The notes under the pieces are model-generated. The model saw nothing but the letters and a program-made list of their open reading frames with translations, did no database searches and was not told the origin of the DNA. DNA of 64,000 bases from Bacteroidales bacterium UBA2287 (lineage in GTDB: Bacteria; Bacteroidota; Bacteroidia; Bacteroidales; Tenuifilaceae): positions 62,001 to 126,000 of the forward strand of contig DDWL01000021.1 of NCBI GenBank assembly GCA_002345675.1, read 5' to 3'. A program made the position numbers and the translations under genes. Shown here one piece after another: positions 24,504 to 33,303 of the stretch (position 1 is the stretch's first letter; every line of letters starts with the position of its first letter).

Positions 24504-26540
24504 TTACTGCTCCGATTCCATACTATCTATAAGGCGGATTTTCTCTTCGAGCAACTTCAACGATTCCTTTGCAGTTTGAATTTTATGCTCAACATCCTTT
24601 ATAAGCTGTTCGGCATTTTTCGATTTAGCAAAGAAACCAATGTTGTTTTCCCAAAGAATTATATCGCTTTCAGTTTGCTTAAGCTGATTAAACAAGCGAT
24701 CGCGCTCGTTGCGAGTTTTAAACTCCTGCTTTGGTTTTCCGTGCGAAGTATCCATTTTGGCCTTAAACCTAGAGATACTCTTACGCGACTCGTCGGAGTT
24801 AATGTTGGCAAAGTGTTTATTTAGCGCTTCGCGGTAACGCTTCTGAATTTCTTCCTTCTTTTTAATGGGAACATAACCTATTTCGGCCCAGCGACGCTGG
24901 AAACTTTTTAGCGCATCGAGGTTTGCCTCAACATTGTCGGATGGTTGGAAATTTTCGATTTCGGCAATTAGCTCCTCTTTTGCTTTGAGGTTATCGCCAT
25001 ACTTATTGTCGATTTGAGAGAAATGTTGAGTTTTGCGGGTAAAGAAACCGTCGCAAGCCGATCTGAAACGTTTCCAAACCTCATCGCTTTGTTTGCGGGG
25101 CACTGGACCAATTTCTTTCCAACGTTTCTGAAGGGCAATAAGCTCGTCGGACGATTTTTTCCATTCGGTACTATCTTTTAGCGCTTCGGCTTGCATGCAA
25201 AGCTCTATTTTAAGCTGAAGGTTGTTTTGCTGTTCGCCGCGTGAATCTTCGTAGAAATCCCTTTTGCTGCCAAAAAAAGTATCGCAGGCATTGCGAAAAC
25301 GCTCGTAAACCTTGGCATTATCCTTTTTAGGAGCAAAGCCAATCGATTTCCATACCTTTTGAAGTTCAATCATCTCTTTGGAACGCTTGTTCCACTCCTT
25401 GTTCGAACTAATTACAGTAGCTGCAAGTTCTTCGGCTTTTTCGCAAAGCGCAATTTTTGCATCGTAGTTCGATTTTTGATCTTCGCGAAGCTTTTCGAAA
25501 TGATCTTGATGCTTTTTGTTTATTGTCGAAGTTGCCTCCTTAAAGCGCTCCCAAATTTCGGTTTTATTCTCGTTGGGAACTGGACCAATTTCGCGCCACT
25601 GATTGTGATACTTCTGCAACTTTTTGAAAGCATTAACTATGGAAGATTCGAGTAAAAGTTCTTCGGTTTTTTCGCAAAGTTTGGTTTTCTCCTCAAGATT
25701 TTTCTTTAAATCGAGGTCGCGCAGCTCCTTGTTAATTTTAACAAAGTCGTAAAAGTTCTGAACGTGGTGATGGTAGTTTTCCCACAAATCGTTAAGATTC
25801 GACTGGGGAACAGGTCCAATTTCCCTCCAGCGCTGCTGAAGTTCGCGAAACTCTTGAAATGTTTGATTAACCGATTCGCCACGGTTTACCAAGTCCTTTA
25901 TTTGTTCGATTATTGCTTGCTTAACTTCGAGATTTTTTACTTTTTGCGACTCGAGATCACGGTTACTCTCCGCCTTTATGTCGCGGTACTGTTTTAAAAG
26001 TTCCTTTAGTTGAGGTTCAACTGAATCTTCGGGTGCTTCGAATGCTAAAATGTCGCCACCAGCTTCAACCCATTCCTTGCGCTTGCGTTCAACTTCAGCT
26101 TTATGTTTTTTGTAAAAATTTATTTTTATGCTTTCTACTTCCGACCTTAACCTCTGAACAGGTTTTGCGTCAATAATTGCCTTTAGTGCATCGACAAGCT
26201 GCTCGCGTGTTAGCTGCGAATAGTCGGTAGTTGGCTTTGTGTCGCCAGCCTCTTCCTCCTCGTCAATATCATCAGCAATATCTTCCTCCTCCGAATCGTC
26301 TACATCCATCGATTCATCATCGAGGCTTATTGGAGTAAGATCAATTGGTTCATCATCGTCGTCGGCAACCATAACAGGTTCGCTAACCGATTTGGGATTT
26401 AGCTCAATTTCATTCTCAGCAGATTCAATCTGAGTACCTTCAGCGCTGTCGAGAGTGCTGTTTTCGGGAGCATTCGTAGTATTTTCGGCATTGCCGAACT
26501 GATCGTTTCCGATCTGATCATTGTGGTTCATAGTGTCCAT
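24504..26540 (-). CDS. DUF349 domain-containing protein
   Basis: A 678-residue cytoplasmic, highly charged, mostly helical protein. The first 110 residues are acidic and disordered (DDDDEPIDL, DDSEEEDIADDIDEEEE). Then five DUF349 repeats follow, each with the core W-(R/K)-x-I-G-(P/F/Y)-(V/A)-P and a following basic helix ending FF or HF. A C-terminal coiled coil holds SDIILWENNIGFFAKSKNAE. It is a common long protein of Bacteroidota with unknown role. It lies 24 bp upstream of pyrG. The acidic head may bind a basic partner such as a ribosomal or DNA-binding protein, but this is speculation. Confidence 0.85.
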   Translation of the reverse strand: MDTMNHNDQIGNDQFGNAENTTNAPENSTLDSAEGTQIESAENEIELNPKSVSEPVMVADDDDEPIDLTPISLDDESMDVDDSEEEDIADDIDEEEEAGDTKPTTDYSQLTREQLVDALKAIIDAKPVQRLRSEVESIKINFYKKHKAEVERKRKEWVEAGGDILAFEAPEDSVEPQLKELLKQYRDIKAESNRDLESQKVKNLEVKQAIIEQIKDLVNRGESVNQTFQEFRELQQRWREIGPVPQSNLNDLWENYHHHVQNFYDFVKINKELRDLDLKKNLEEKTKLCEKTEELLLESSIVNAFKKLQKYHNQWREIGPVPNENKTEIWERFKEATSTINKKHQDHFEKLREDQKSNYDAKIALCEKAEELAATVISSNKEWNKRSKEMIELQKVWKSIGFAPKKDNAKVYERFRNACDTFFGSKRDFYEDSRGEQQNNLQLKIELCMQAEALKDSTEWKKSSDELIALQKRWKEIGPVPRKQSDEVWKRFRSACDGFFTRKTQHFSQIDNKYGDNLKAKEELIAEIENFQPSDNVEANLDALKSFQRRWAEIGYVPIKKKEEIQKRYREALNKHFANINSDESRKSISRFKAKMDTSHGKPKQEFKTRNERDRLFNQLKQTESDIILWENNIGFFAKSKNAEQLIKDVEHKIQTAKESLKLLEEKIRLIDSMESEQ

Positions 26541-26679
26541 CTTTCTGTTGTTAATTTGCCTAAAGGCAAAAATGCATTAAATTTTAACGCTTTTTCGAAG
26601 CTACGAAAATACTTATTATGCGTTAATACTCAAACTATTTTATTTAAAAATGTAAATATAGTGCGAAATGAACAAAACA

Positions 26680-26707
26680 AAAGCGACTCGCAAATGCAAG
26701 TCGCTTT
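26680..26707. terminator. Terminator after hsp20
   Basis: AAAGCGACT (26680-26688) pairs with AGTCGCTTT (26699-26707), with inner pairing of GCAAATGC. The minus strand continues with a T-rich run. It lies 33 bp after the hsp20 stop. Confidence 0.7.
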
Positions 26708-26740
26708 CGATATATAATTTAATACCTATTTAATATGGCA

Positions 26741-27190
26741 TTAGTTTACCTCAATTTTCTGAGGTGGACGAGGGATTGCCTCTTCGCGCTTTTGAAGCGT
26801 AAATTCAAGAATTCCATTCTCGTAACGTGCATCAATCTTCGACGAATCGATAGATTTACCTAAATTGAATGTACGAGTAAATGGTTCAATACCAAATTCG
26901 TTACGAATGTACTTTGCTTTGGTTTCCGGTTTTTCAGTCCCTTTCGACGAAACTATAAGCGAATCGTTTTCAACTTTAATATCGAAATCGGTTCGACTGT
27001 AGCCAGGCGCAGCAAGTTGAAGGCGAAAAGCTGTTGGCTCTTCGATAATATTAACTGCAGGCATTGAACTGCACTCGTGCGCATAGCGATTGGCACTGTT
27101 TAGAAAACTATTTACGAATTCGGAGAATTCGGGCTTGTAGCTAGCCGACTGCACTCTTGAATCGGGTTTAGCAAAACGAATTAGTGTCAT
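26741..27190 (-). CDS. Hsp20/alpha-crystallin small heat shock protein
   Basis: A 149-residue small heat shock protein. The alpha-crystallin domain covers about residues 45-140: NIIEEPTAFRLQLAAPGYSR followed by TDFDIKVENDSLIVSSKGTE, the beta-sheet core, and the conserved FTRTFNLGKSID and ARYENGILEFTLQKRE motifs. The C-terminal tail is short and carries no clear I-x-I motif. Holdase chaperone, forms oligomers. It stands alone and divergent from the TonB receptor gene, with paired repeats and a possible sigma-54-type promoter in the intergenic region. Confidence 0.93.
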   Translation of the reverse strand: MTLIRFAKPDSRVQSASYKPEFSEFVNSFLNSANRYAHECSSMPAVNIIEEPTAFRLQLAAPGYSRTDFDIKVENDSLIVSSKGTEKPETKAKYIRNEFGIEPFTRTFNLGKSIDSSKIDARYENGILEFTLQKREEAIPRPPQKIEVN

Positions 27191-27264
27191 AATTTTTTAG
27201 TTTTAAGAGTTAGTACTTTAATTTCGAAATCGTATTTTTCGAAAAATGTACCAAATTAAAAAAC

Positions 27265-27310
27265 ATGCCATATTGGCGTTACAATGGCAACACAAATGCC
27301 ATATTGGCGC
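27265..27310 (-). promoter_or_regulatory. Paired GCCA-N3-TGGC sites and sigma-54-like promoter upstream of hsp20
   Basis: ATGCCATATTGGCG occurs twice (27265-27278 and 27297-27310), start to start 32 bp, about three helical turns; each contains the inverted repeat GCCA-TAT-TGGC. On the minus strand TGGCAT-N5-TTGC (27301-27286) has the GG and GC dinucleotides exactly 10 bp apart, as in -24/-12 promoters. Transcription would start about 85 nt before the hsp20 ATG. The rest of the 300-bp gap up to the TonB receptor start is AT-rich with no other signal that I can identify. Confidence 0.4.
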
Positions 27311-27492
27311 TATATTACTTGATCTTTTTTACATTACCAATATATAATATTGATATACTGAACTTTATGCAATTAGTTCAACGATTCATTAACTTAATTA
27401 TAAATGCAATACTTAATTCAATTATTTTTGAGCACAATTTTAAAAAGCAATTGCTGTTTACTATAGCATACAAAAACTGCGCTTTAGGTAAT

Positions 27493-29997
27493 ATGAACCA
27501 TAATACACATAGGCAAATTTCATTTTCAACTACGATATTATTTCGAAATATCGCTTTACTTCTTATACTTTTATTTTTCGGCTCATCAATTATGTTTGCC
27601 CAAACAATGGGCAGAATTAGTGGAACAATTACAAATACCATTGGAGAACCAGTACCCTATGCAAATATTAGCGTAGCTGCTAACGCCATAGGAACATCGA
27701 GCAGTATAGACGGCAAATACCAATTACTTGTTCCAGCAGTCGATTCGGTTCAAATTCTTTTCTCGAGCCTTGGGTACTCTTCGAAAACAATTACTATAAA
27801 GCTAAAAGCAAACGAGAAAAAGCAGCTCGACATACTTCTCGAAACCGACCTTAAGGCGCTTGAGGCCGTTTCGATAATTGCAACGCAAAAGCAATTTGGA
27901 AACATTGAGCGAATTGAACACCGCGATATAAAGTTTATTCCAAATGCTTCGGGCAGCTTCGAGGCCATACTAAAGTCGATGCCAGGTGTTGCTTCGGCCA
28001 ACGAGCTTAGCTCGCAGTACTCGGTTCGCGGTGGTAACTTCGACGAAAATTTAGTTTACGTTAACGACGTAGAAATTTATCGCCCCTTTTTAATTCGCTC
28101 GGGGCAACAGGAAGGATTAAGCTTTGTAAACTCCGACATGGTTGAGTCGGTCGAATTTTCGGCAGGTGGGTTTAACGCCGAATTTGGCGACAAAATGTCG
28201 TCGGTACTAAATATTCGCTACCGCAAACCAACCACAAACGCTGCAAAAGCCGAGATGAGCCTCCTTGGTACTTCGGCACTTGCCGAGGGATCGCTTTTTA
28301 AAGGGCAATTTACGCATCTTACTGGAGTTCGCTATAAAACATCGCAGTACCTTTTAGGTACACTCGACGACAAGGGCGACTATAACCCTTCATTTATTGA
28401 TGTTCAGAGCAACCTTACATGGAAACTTTCCAATAGTTTTCAGCTAACATTTCTTGGAAACTTTGCCCGTAACAACTACCATTTTGTACCGCAAACCCGC
28501 GAAACCCGCTTTGGAACATTTACCAACGCTCTTCAGCTTAAAGTTTTTTACGAAGGGCAAGAGCTAAACAGATTCGAAACTATGCAAACTTCGCTGGGAG
28601 CCGAATACCGCCCTTCGGAGGAACTGTTTATAAAGATTAGTGCCGGCAATTACCTCGCTCGCGAATCGGAAACATTCGATGTATTTGGGCAGTATTTACT
28701 TAACGAACTCGACAACTCATTGGGCTCGTCGACCTACGGCGATAGCCTTATAAACGTTGGCATTGGTGGATTTATGAACCATGCCCGTAACTTTCTTGAT
28801 GCCAACTTTTCAAGGGTCGAGCATATTGGTTCGTACGTAACTGCCTCTACGAGGTTAAAATGGGGATTGCGGTTTCAGCATGAACTAATTGACGATGAAA
28901 TAAGCGAATGGGAACTTATCGACTCATCGGGTTACTCAATTCCTTACAACGCTCAACAGCTGAACCTCTCCTATTCGTTAAAGTCGAAAAACACTACTTC
29001 ATCGAAACGTTACTCGGGATTTATTCAAGAATCGATAAAATTCAGCTTGGCAAGTTTGCAGCTGTCGCTAACGGCAGGAGTTCGTTTAGCATACTGGGAT
29101 TTGAATAAACAGATGAACTTTAGTCCAAGAGCATCGATTTTAGGTAAATTCGAAGATTACGAAAGGGTATCGTTTCACCTTTCGGGGGGTTACTACCACC
29201 AACCACCAATATATAAAGAGATACGAACACCACAAGGAACCATTAATAAAAATGCAAAGGCGCAGGAATCGGTTCATATTGTGGTAGGCTCAGAATACCA
29301 ATTCGAATCATGGAATCGACCCTTTAAATTTCAAGCAGAAATTTACTACAAAGAACTTAAAAATATTATTCCCTATAAAATTGAAAATGTTCGTATTAGG
29401 TACGCAGGCGAGAACATAGCCGTTGGGTACGCGCAGGGAATCGACCTAAAAATTAACGGCGAGTTTGTTAAGGATGCACAGTCGTGGGCCAGTCTTTCGT
29501 ATATGCAAACATTCGAGGATATTGCCAACGATTCGTACGTTAACAACAATGGCGAAACGGTTTACCCAGGATACTACGCTCGACCAACCGACCAACGAAT
29601 TGGGGTTGGCGTTTTCTTTCAGGATTACCTACCAAACCGTCCTAACATTAGAGTACACCTTAGCGGGCACTACGGAACTGGCCTTCCGTTCACATTTCCA
29701 AAAACCGAACGCTACGACCTAATAAACCGAATGCCTTCGTATAAAAGAGTAGATATGGGATTTACAGCAATTCTAAAGGAGTACAACCATAAGTCGATTA
29801 AAAAACTCGAAAGCATAACTTGGCTAAAAAGTTTATGGTTTGGAGCCGAAATTTTTAACCTTTTCGACTTTAGTAATACCGTGTCGTACCTTTGGGTGCA
29901 AACCGTTGGCAACCAAAGCAACCAAGCGGGTTTGTATGCCGTTCCAAACTACCTTACCTCCAGGAGAATTAATGTTAAGCTAACGGCATCGTTTTAG
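27493..29997 (+). CDS. TonB-dependent outer membrane receptor with carboxypeptidase-regulatory domain
   Basis: About 834 residues from the ATG at 27493 (MNHNTHRQISFS), chosen because it is followed by a hydrophobic signal segment ending FGSSIMFAQ. The frame stays open upstream to 27265, but those residues are AT-rich and lack signal features. After the signal comes a CarboxypepD_reg-like domain (RISGTITNTIGEPVPYANIS...), a plug domain (GVASANELSSQYSVRGGNFD followed by ENLVYVNDVEIYRP), and a 22-strand-type barrel to the C-terminal phenylalanine (KLTASF). The layout is SusC-like but there is no SusD partner beside it, so it is more likely a receptor for a metal chelate or another small ligand. 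No neighbour shows the substrate. Confidence 0.88.
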   Translation: MNHNTHRQISFSTTILFRNIALLLILLFFGSSIMFAQTMGRISGTITNTIGEPVPYANISVAANAIGTSSSIDGKYQLLVPAVDSVQILFSSLGYSSKTITIKLKANEKKQLDILLETDLKALEAVSIIATQKQFGNIERIEHRDIKFIPNASGSFEAILKSMPGVASANELSSQYSVRGGNFDENLVYVNDVEIYRPFLIRSGQQEGLSFVNSDMVESVEFSAGGFNAEFGDKMSSVLNIRYRKPTTNAAKAEMSLLGTSALAEGSLFKGQFTHLTGVRYKTSQYLLGTLDDKGDYNPSFIDVQSNLTWKLSNSFQLTFLGNFARNNYHFVPQTRETRFGTFTNALQLKVFYEGQELNRFETMQTSLGAEYRPSEELFIKISAGNYLARESETFDVFGQYLLNELDNSLGSSTYGDSLINVGIGGFMNHARNFLDANFSRVEHIGSYVTASTRLKWGLRFQHELIDDEISEWELIDSSGYSIPYNAQQLNLSYSLKSKNTTSSKRYSGFIQESIKFSLASLQLSLTAGVRLAYWDLNKQMNFSPRASILGKFEDYERVSFHLSGGYYHQPPIYKEIRTPQGTINKNAKAQESVHIVVGSEYQFESWNRPFKFQAEIYYKELKNIIPYKIENVRIRYAGENIAVGYAQGIDLKINGEFVKDAQSWASLSYMQTFEDIANDSYVNNNGETVYPGYYARPTDQRIGVGVFFQDYLPNRPNIRVHLSGHYGTGLPFTFPKTERYDLINRMPSYKRVDMGFTAILKEYNHKSIKKLESITWLKSLWFGAEIFNLFDFSNTVSYLWVQTVGNQSNQAGLYAVPNYLTSRRINVKLTASF

Positions 29998-30055
29998 AGT
30001 TTCTAAAGAAAGTTTTCAGTACAACAAGTATAGAATTATGGGTTGTTAACTTCTA

Positions 30056-30171
30056 AGAAACTGTTTAAGTTTTTATTAATATTCTGGTTTTCAATTGCCC
30101 ACGCCCCGATAATTATCGGGGCGTGGGCAATTATCAGAGCATTTCTAATGAATAAAATTTAAACAGTTTCT
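30056..30171. repeat. Palindromic element with perfect 40-bp central palindrome
   Basis: The outer arms AGAAACTGTTTAA (from 30056) and TTAAACAGTTTCT (to 30171) are inverted repeats that extend imperfectly into the ATTTTATT region. The centre is a perfect 40-bp palindrome at 30093-30132 with the core CCCCGATAATTATCGGGG. The core recurs at 39387-39404. It may act as a strong bidirectional terminator after the TonB receptor gene, but the outer arms make it look like a small palindromic mobile element. Confidence 0.75.
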
Positions 30172-30185
30172 AATAAAATTTGCAG

Positions 30186-30423
30186 GGAAATTGCATTTAA
30201 AAAAAACTGTCCCGTAGGGACAAAATATTGGTAGATGGTGCTAAATAAACCAATTTCACTGTGCCGTTAGGCACAGAATATTCCGTACCTAGCGGCACGG
30301 TGTTATTTTTATTTATTTGAGTCCTACCGATATTATGTCCCTAGCGGGACATAAAAAACAAGGACGAAAATTCTAATTAGTTTACAAATAGATTATACAA
30401 AGCAATTATAAAATGCGTTTGCT
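30186..30423. mobile_element. MITE copy B
   Basis: A second copy of the hairpin element at 19456-19693. The internal parts (TGTCCCGTAGGGACA, ATATTGGTAGA, GTGCCGTTAGGCAC, CCGTACCTAGCGGCAC, TCCTACCGATAT, TGTCCCTAGCGGGACA) align with copy A at nearly every position. The right end (AAATGCGTTTGC, 30412-30423) is intact, while the left end has decayed (GGGAAATTGCATTT). It contains no gene and its right end forms part of the promoter for the kinase gene at 30498. Confidence 0.75.
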
Positions 30424-30448
30424 ATGGTTGAAGTTTGTTGTATTTTTG
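30418..30448 (+). promoter_or_regulatory. Perfect Bacteroidota promoter built on the MITE end
   Basis: TTTG (30418-30421), a 19-bp spacer and TATTTTTG (30441-30448) fit TTTG-N19-TAnnTTTG exactly. The -33 box is the last part of the MITE right end (GCGTTTGC). Transcription would start near 30455, about 43 nt before the ATG of the kinase gene. Confidence 0.65.
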
Positions 30449-30497
30449 CTTGTATCGCTCCAATATGCTACCTTGCGTTCAATTAAATAGTTAATCC

Positions 30498-31238
30498 ATG
30501 TGGGGCTATATACTTTTTAGCATTATTTTTATTTCACTAATAGTATACATTCGCATTCAGCGCTCAGCTTACTTAAAACACATAAGTGCACTTGAGCAAC
30601 GACTGCTGCTTTCGCAAATGAACCCGCACTTTGTTTTTAACTCCCTAACGGCCATTCAAAGTTACATTTTCAGAAACGATGCCTATACCGCTGGCAAATA
30701 CATGTCGAGCTTTGCAAAACTCGTTCGACTTGTTTTGGAAAACTCGCGCGAGGAGCAAATTCCCATTTCAAAAGAAATTGAAACTTTGAGGTACTATCTT
30801 CTTTTACAAGAACTTAGGTTTGAAGGGAAATTCGATTACAACATTGACGTAGACCCCGACATTGCAGTCGATCAAATAACCGTTCCACCAATGCTTGCCC
30901 AGCCATTTATCGAAAACGCCATTGAACATGGCATAATTCACCTAAGTAGAAAGGGATTAATAACAATTCGCTTTATACTAAAGGGTTCGGCGCTAATTAT
31001 TGAAATTGAGGATAATGGCATTGGCATTGAAAAATCGTCGCAGCATAGCCAACACAAGTGGAACGAGCACCAATCGCTTGCGACAAAAATAACCAAGGAA
31101 CGTATTAAGAACATTAAGAGTAGTTCAAAAATTGAAGTAAAAATGGAGATAATTGACCTTTCGGAGAACTCAGATTTACAACAAAAAGGCACAATAATTC
31201 GGTTTACGCTTCCAGTTACATTAGCAACAGCAGGTTAA
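30498..31238 (+). CDS. LytS-like sensor histidine kinase, compact form
   Basis: A 246-residue kinase: one N-terminal transmembrane helix (about 3-20), a short coiled linker, a His_kinase (LytS/YehU) phosphoacceptor domain SQMNPHFVFNSLTAIQSYIF with H44, and an HATPase_c domain with FIENAIEHG (N-box) and IEDNGIGI (G1). It has no sensor domain beyond the membrane helix; in Bacteroidota this kinase core normally follows a beta-propeller/Y_Y_Y region or several helices. It is followed after 4 bp by the LytTR regulator gene, so the two form an operon. The stop codon at 30492-30494 in frame upstream excludes a longer N-terminus. Confidence 0.88.
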   Translation: MWGYILFSIIFISLIVYIRIQRSAYLKHISALEQRLLLSQMNPHFVFNSLTAIQSYIFRNDAYTAGKYMSSFAKLVRLVLENSREEQIPISKEIETLRYYLLLQELRFEGKFDYNIDVDPDIAVDQITVPPMLAQPFIENAIEHGIIHLSRKGLITIRFILKGSALIIEIEDNGIGIEKSSQHSQHKWNEHQSLATKITKERIKNIKSSSKIEVKMEIIDLSENSDLQQKGTIIRFTLPVTLATAG

Positions 31239-31242
31239 GTAT

Positions 31243-32001
31243 ATGATTAGAGCAATAGTAATTGACGATGAGCCAAAAGCACGCGAAACAATAATAAGCA
31301 TGCTTGCAATTTATTGTCCTACAGTTAAGGTTGTTGGACAGGCTTGGAGTGTAGAAACTGGCTATAATTTAATTAACGATGTTAAACCTGAGGTTGTATT
31401 TCTCGACATTCAGATGCCCGATGGTAGCGGGTTCGATTTGCTTAAACGGTTTAGCGATATTTTTTTTCGGTTCGTAATTATTACAGCCTACCAAGAGCAT
31501 GCCATTAAGGCATTTAAATTTAGCGCCATCGACTTTATACTTAAGCCAATAGACCCAGGCGATCTCTTAAATTCGGTTGAAAAACTATCGGAACAAATTC
31601 AGAGCGAAGTTATAAATCAAAAATTTAGTGCCTTTATCGAAAACATTGAATCGCCCAGTGGTGTACCCAAAAAAATTCTTCTTAAAACGGTCGAATCGGC
31701 AATAGTAGCGGATACATCGACCATAATTCGCTGCGAATCGCAAAGCAACTATACCCTTTTCTACTTTTGCAATAAGCCCAAACTTCTTGTATCGAAAACC
31801 CTAAAAGAGTTCGAAGAACTCTTATCGTCGTCGGGATTTGTTCGAACCCATCAATCGCATTTAGTTAATTTAAACTACGTAACATCGTTCAATAACTTAC
31901 CCGAAAGCCATTTAGTACTAATTGATGGCACTATAATTCCAGTTGCTGTTCGAAAAAGGGAAACCGTTGAAGAGATTGTTAAAAAGAGGCTTAAAACTTA
32001 G
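31243..32001 (+). CDS. LytTR family response regulator
   Basis: A 252-residue regulator. The receiver domain (1-125) has acidic residues DDE at 8-10, the phosphoacceptor D55 in VFLDIQMPDGSG, threonine and lysine in FVIITAYQ and DFILKPID. The LytTR DNA-binding domain (about 150-250) has IRCESQSNYTLFYF, FVRTHQSHLVNLNYV. It is cotranscribed with the kinase 4 bp upstream. LytTR regulators bind paired 9-bp sites with a spacer; I could not recognise such sites near here, so targets are unknown. Confidence 0.93.
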   Translation: MIRAIVIDDEPKARETIISMLAIYCPTVKVVGQAWSVETGYNLINDVKPEVVFLDIQMPDGSGFDLLKRFSDIFFRFVIITAYQEHAIKAFKFSAIDFILKPIDPGDLLNSVEKLSEQIQSEVINQKFSAFIENIESPSGVPKKILLKTVESAIVADTSTIIRCESQSNYTLFYFCNKPKLLVSKTLKEFEELLSSSGFVRTHQSHLVNLNYVTSFNNLPESHLVLIDGTIIPVAVRKRETVEEIVKKRLKT

Positions 32002-32143
32002 TTCAATAGTGTACTTTTACAGCTAAAAGAGTTCATAAATAAAATAGGAACAGAATTTGTTTTTCAAGTAATTCCAAATTTATAATTTTACCCGCAACAA
32101 ATTAAACTATAACCATCGCATTAAACACATAATTCTTACTAAA

Positions 32144-33229
32144 ATGAAAACAGTTTTAAGTTTTACAACCGCAATTCTTCTTTCGTTAACACTATTTTCG
32201 CAAACCAATCCATCGTTAGTTGAATTCCCTGTTAGCGATTACAATTTTGGTGTAATTACCGAAGAAGGCGGAAGCGTTTCGTACAGCTTTGAGGTTATTA
32301 ACGGAGGAACATCGCCACTAATTATTTCGCGAGTAGCCACATCGTGTGGTTGCACAACACCCGAATGGACAAAGGAACCCATTGCCCCCATGAGCAAAGG
32401 TGTAATAAAGGCTATTTACGACCCAAAAGGTCGCCCTGGCCCATTTAACAAAACCATTACGGTGTACACCAACGTAAATCCTGCTGGAACAGTATTAACA
32501 ATTCGCGGACAAGTAACACCCCGTAAAAAAACAGCAGAAGACACATACCGCAGAAGGCTTAACGACCTTGGGCTGTCGGCAACTCACTTAAATGTTAACC
32601 GTGTATTTGTAAACCAAACCGTTACCGATACAATTGGCGTTTATAACTTTGGGGCAAACCCAATTAAATTAACCTTTAATGGAATTCCTAGCCACTTAAC
32701 GGTTGAGGTTGTACCCGAAACCTTAAAACCACAGCAGCAAGGAAAAATAACCATTACTTTCGACTCGAATAAGCGAAATGAATGGGGTTTTGTTGTTGAC
32801 CGCTTTAGCGTTTTAGTGAATAACGAAACGCCTCAGAATAACTTAATTAGCGTTAGCGCTAACATTGAGGAAGATTTCTCGAAATTTACCGACGAACAGC
32901 TAATAAACTCACCAAAAATTTCGTTTGTTGAGTTGAACAAAGATTTTGGCAATGTTAAGGAGGGTGAAAGCATTAACCACGAATTTGTGTTTAGCAATAC
33001 TGGTAAAAGCGATTTAATAATTAGGAAAATTAAAGCTAGCTGCGGATGCACAACTGTAAATCCAAAGGTTACTATTATTAAGCCCGGCGAATCGAGTTCG
33101 CTATCGGCAACTTTTCGCACCAGTGGATTTACTGGTCGTCAGAGCAAAAGCATAACCGTTATTACAAACGACCCAAAAAATTCAACACAAACGCTTCGAC
33201 TTTCGGGAACAGTTACAAAAGAAGAATAA
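32144..33229 (+). CDS. DUF1573 domain-containing exported protein
   Basis: A 361-residue protein. A signal peptide (1-20, ending LFSQ) is followed by an N-terminal DUF1573 domain (VEFPVSDYNFGVITEEGGSV... with the TSCGCTTPEW motif), a middle Ig-like region and a second DUF1573 domain (LNKDFGNVKEGESINHEFVFSNT... with ASCGCTTV). The paired Cys-Gly-Cys motifs lie at the end of each domain's strand and may bind metal or form disulphides. The Ig/ASH-like fold (HYDIN-related) indicates a role in the periplasm. It is common in Bacteroidota with no known function. It stands alone, 140 bp after the regulator gene, and ends at a strong shared terminator. Confidence 0.87.
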   Translation: MKTVLSFTTAILLSLTLFSQTNPSLVEFPVSDYNFGVITEEGGSVSYSFEVINGGTSPLIISRVATSCGCTTPEWTKEPIAPMSKGVIKAIYDPKGRPGPFNKTITVYTNVNPAGTVLTIRGQVTPRKKTAEDTYRRRLNDLGLSATHLNVNRVFVNQTVTDTIGVYNFGANPIKLTFNGIPSHLTVEVVPETLKPQQQGKITITFDSNKRNEWGFVVDRFSVLVNNETPQNNLISVSANIEEDFSKFTDEQLINSPKISFVELNKDFGNVKEGESINHEFVFSNTGKSDLIIRKIKASCGCTTVNPKVTIIKPGESSSLSATFRTSGFTGRQSKSITVITNDPKNSTQTLRLSGTVTKEE

Positions 33230-33245
33230 CATTAGCATACTTTTA

Positions 33246-33290
33246 AACAGCGAAGCGGCTTCCCGTTAATTGGGAAGCCGCTTCGCTGTT
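33246..33290. terminator. Bidirectional terminator between DUF1573 and acyl-CoA ligase genes
   Basis: A 19-bp perfect stem (33246-33264 with 33272-33290; arms start AACAGCGAAGCGG) and a 7-nt loop, flanked by A and T runs. It ends both convergent transcripts. Confidence 0.85.
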
Positions 33291-33303
33291 TAATTACTTC
33301 ATA

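Noticed and set aside
27265..27492. N-terminal extension of the first TonB receptor from the ATG at 27265
   Set aside because: AT-rich, lies over the hsp20 promoter repeats, and the signal peptide follows the ATG at 27493.
30093..30132. Simple terminator for the TonB receptor gene
   Set aside because: It may terminate, but the perfect 40-bp length, the outer arms and the repeated core are more than a terminator, so it is listed as a repeat.
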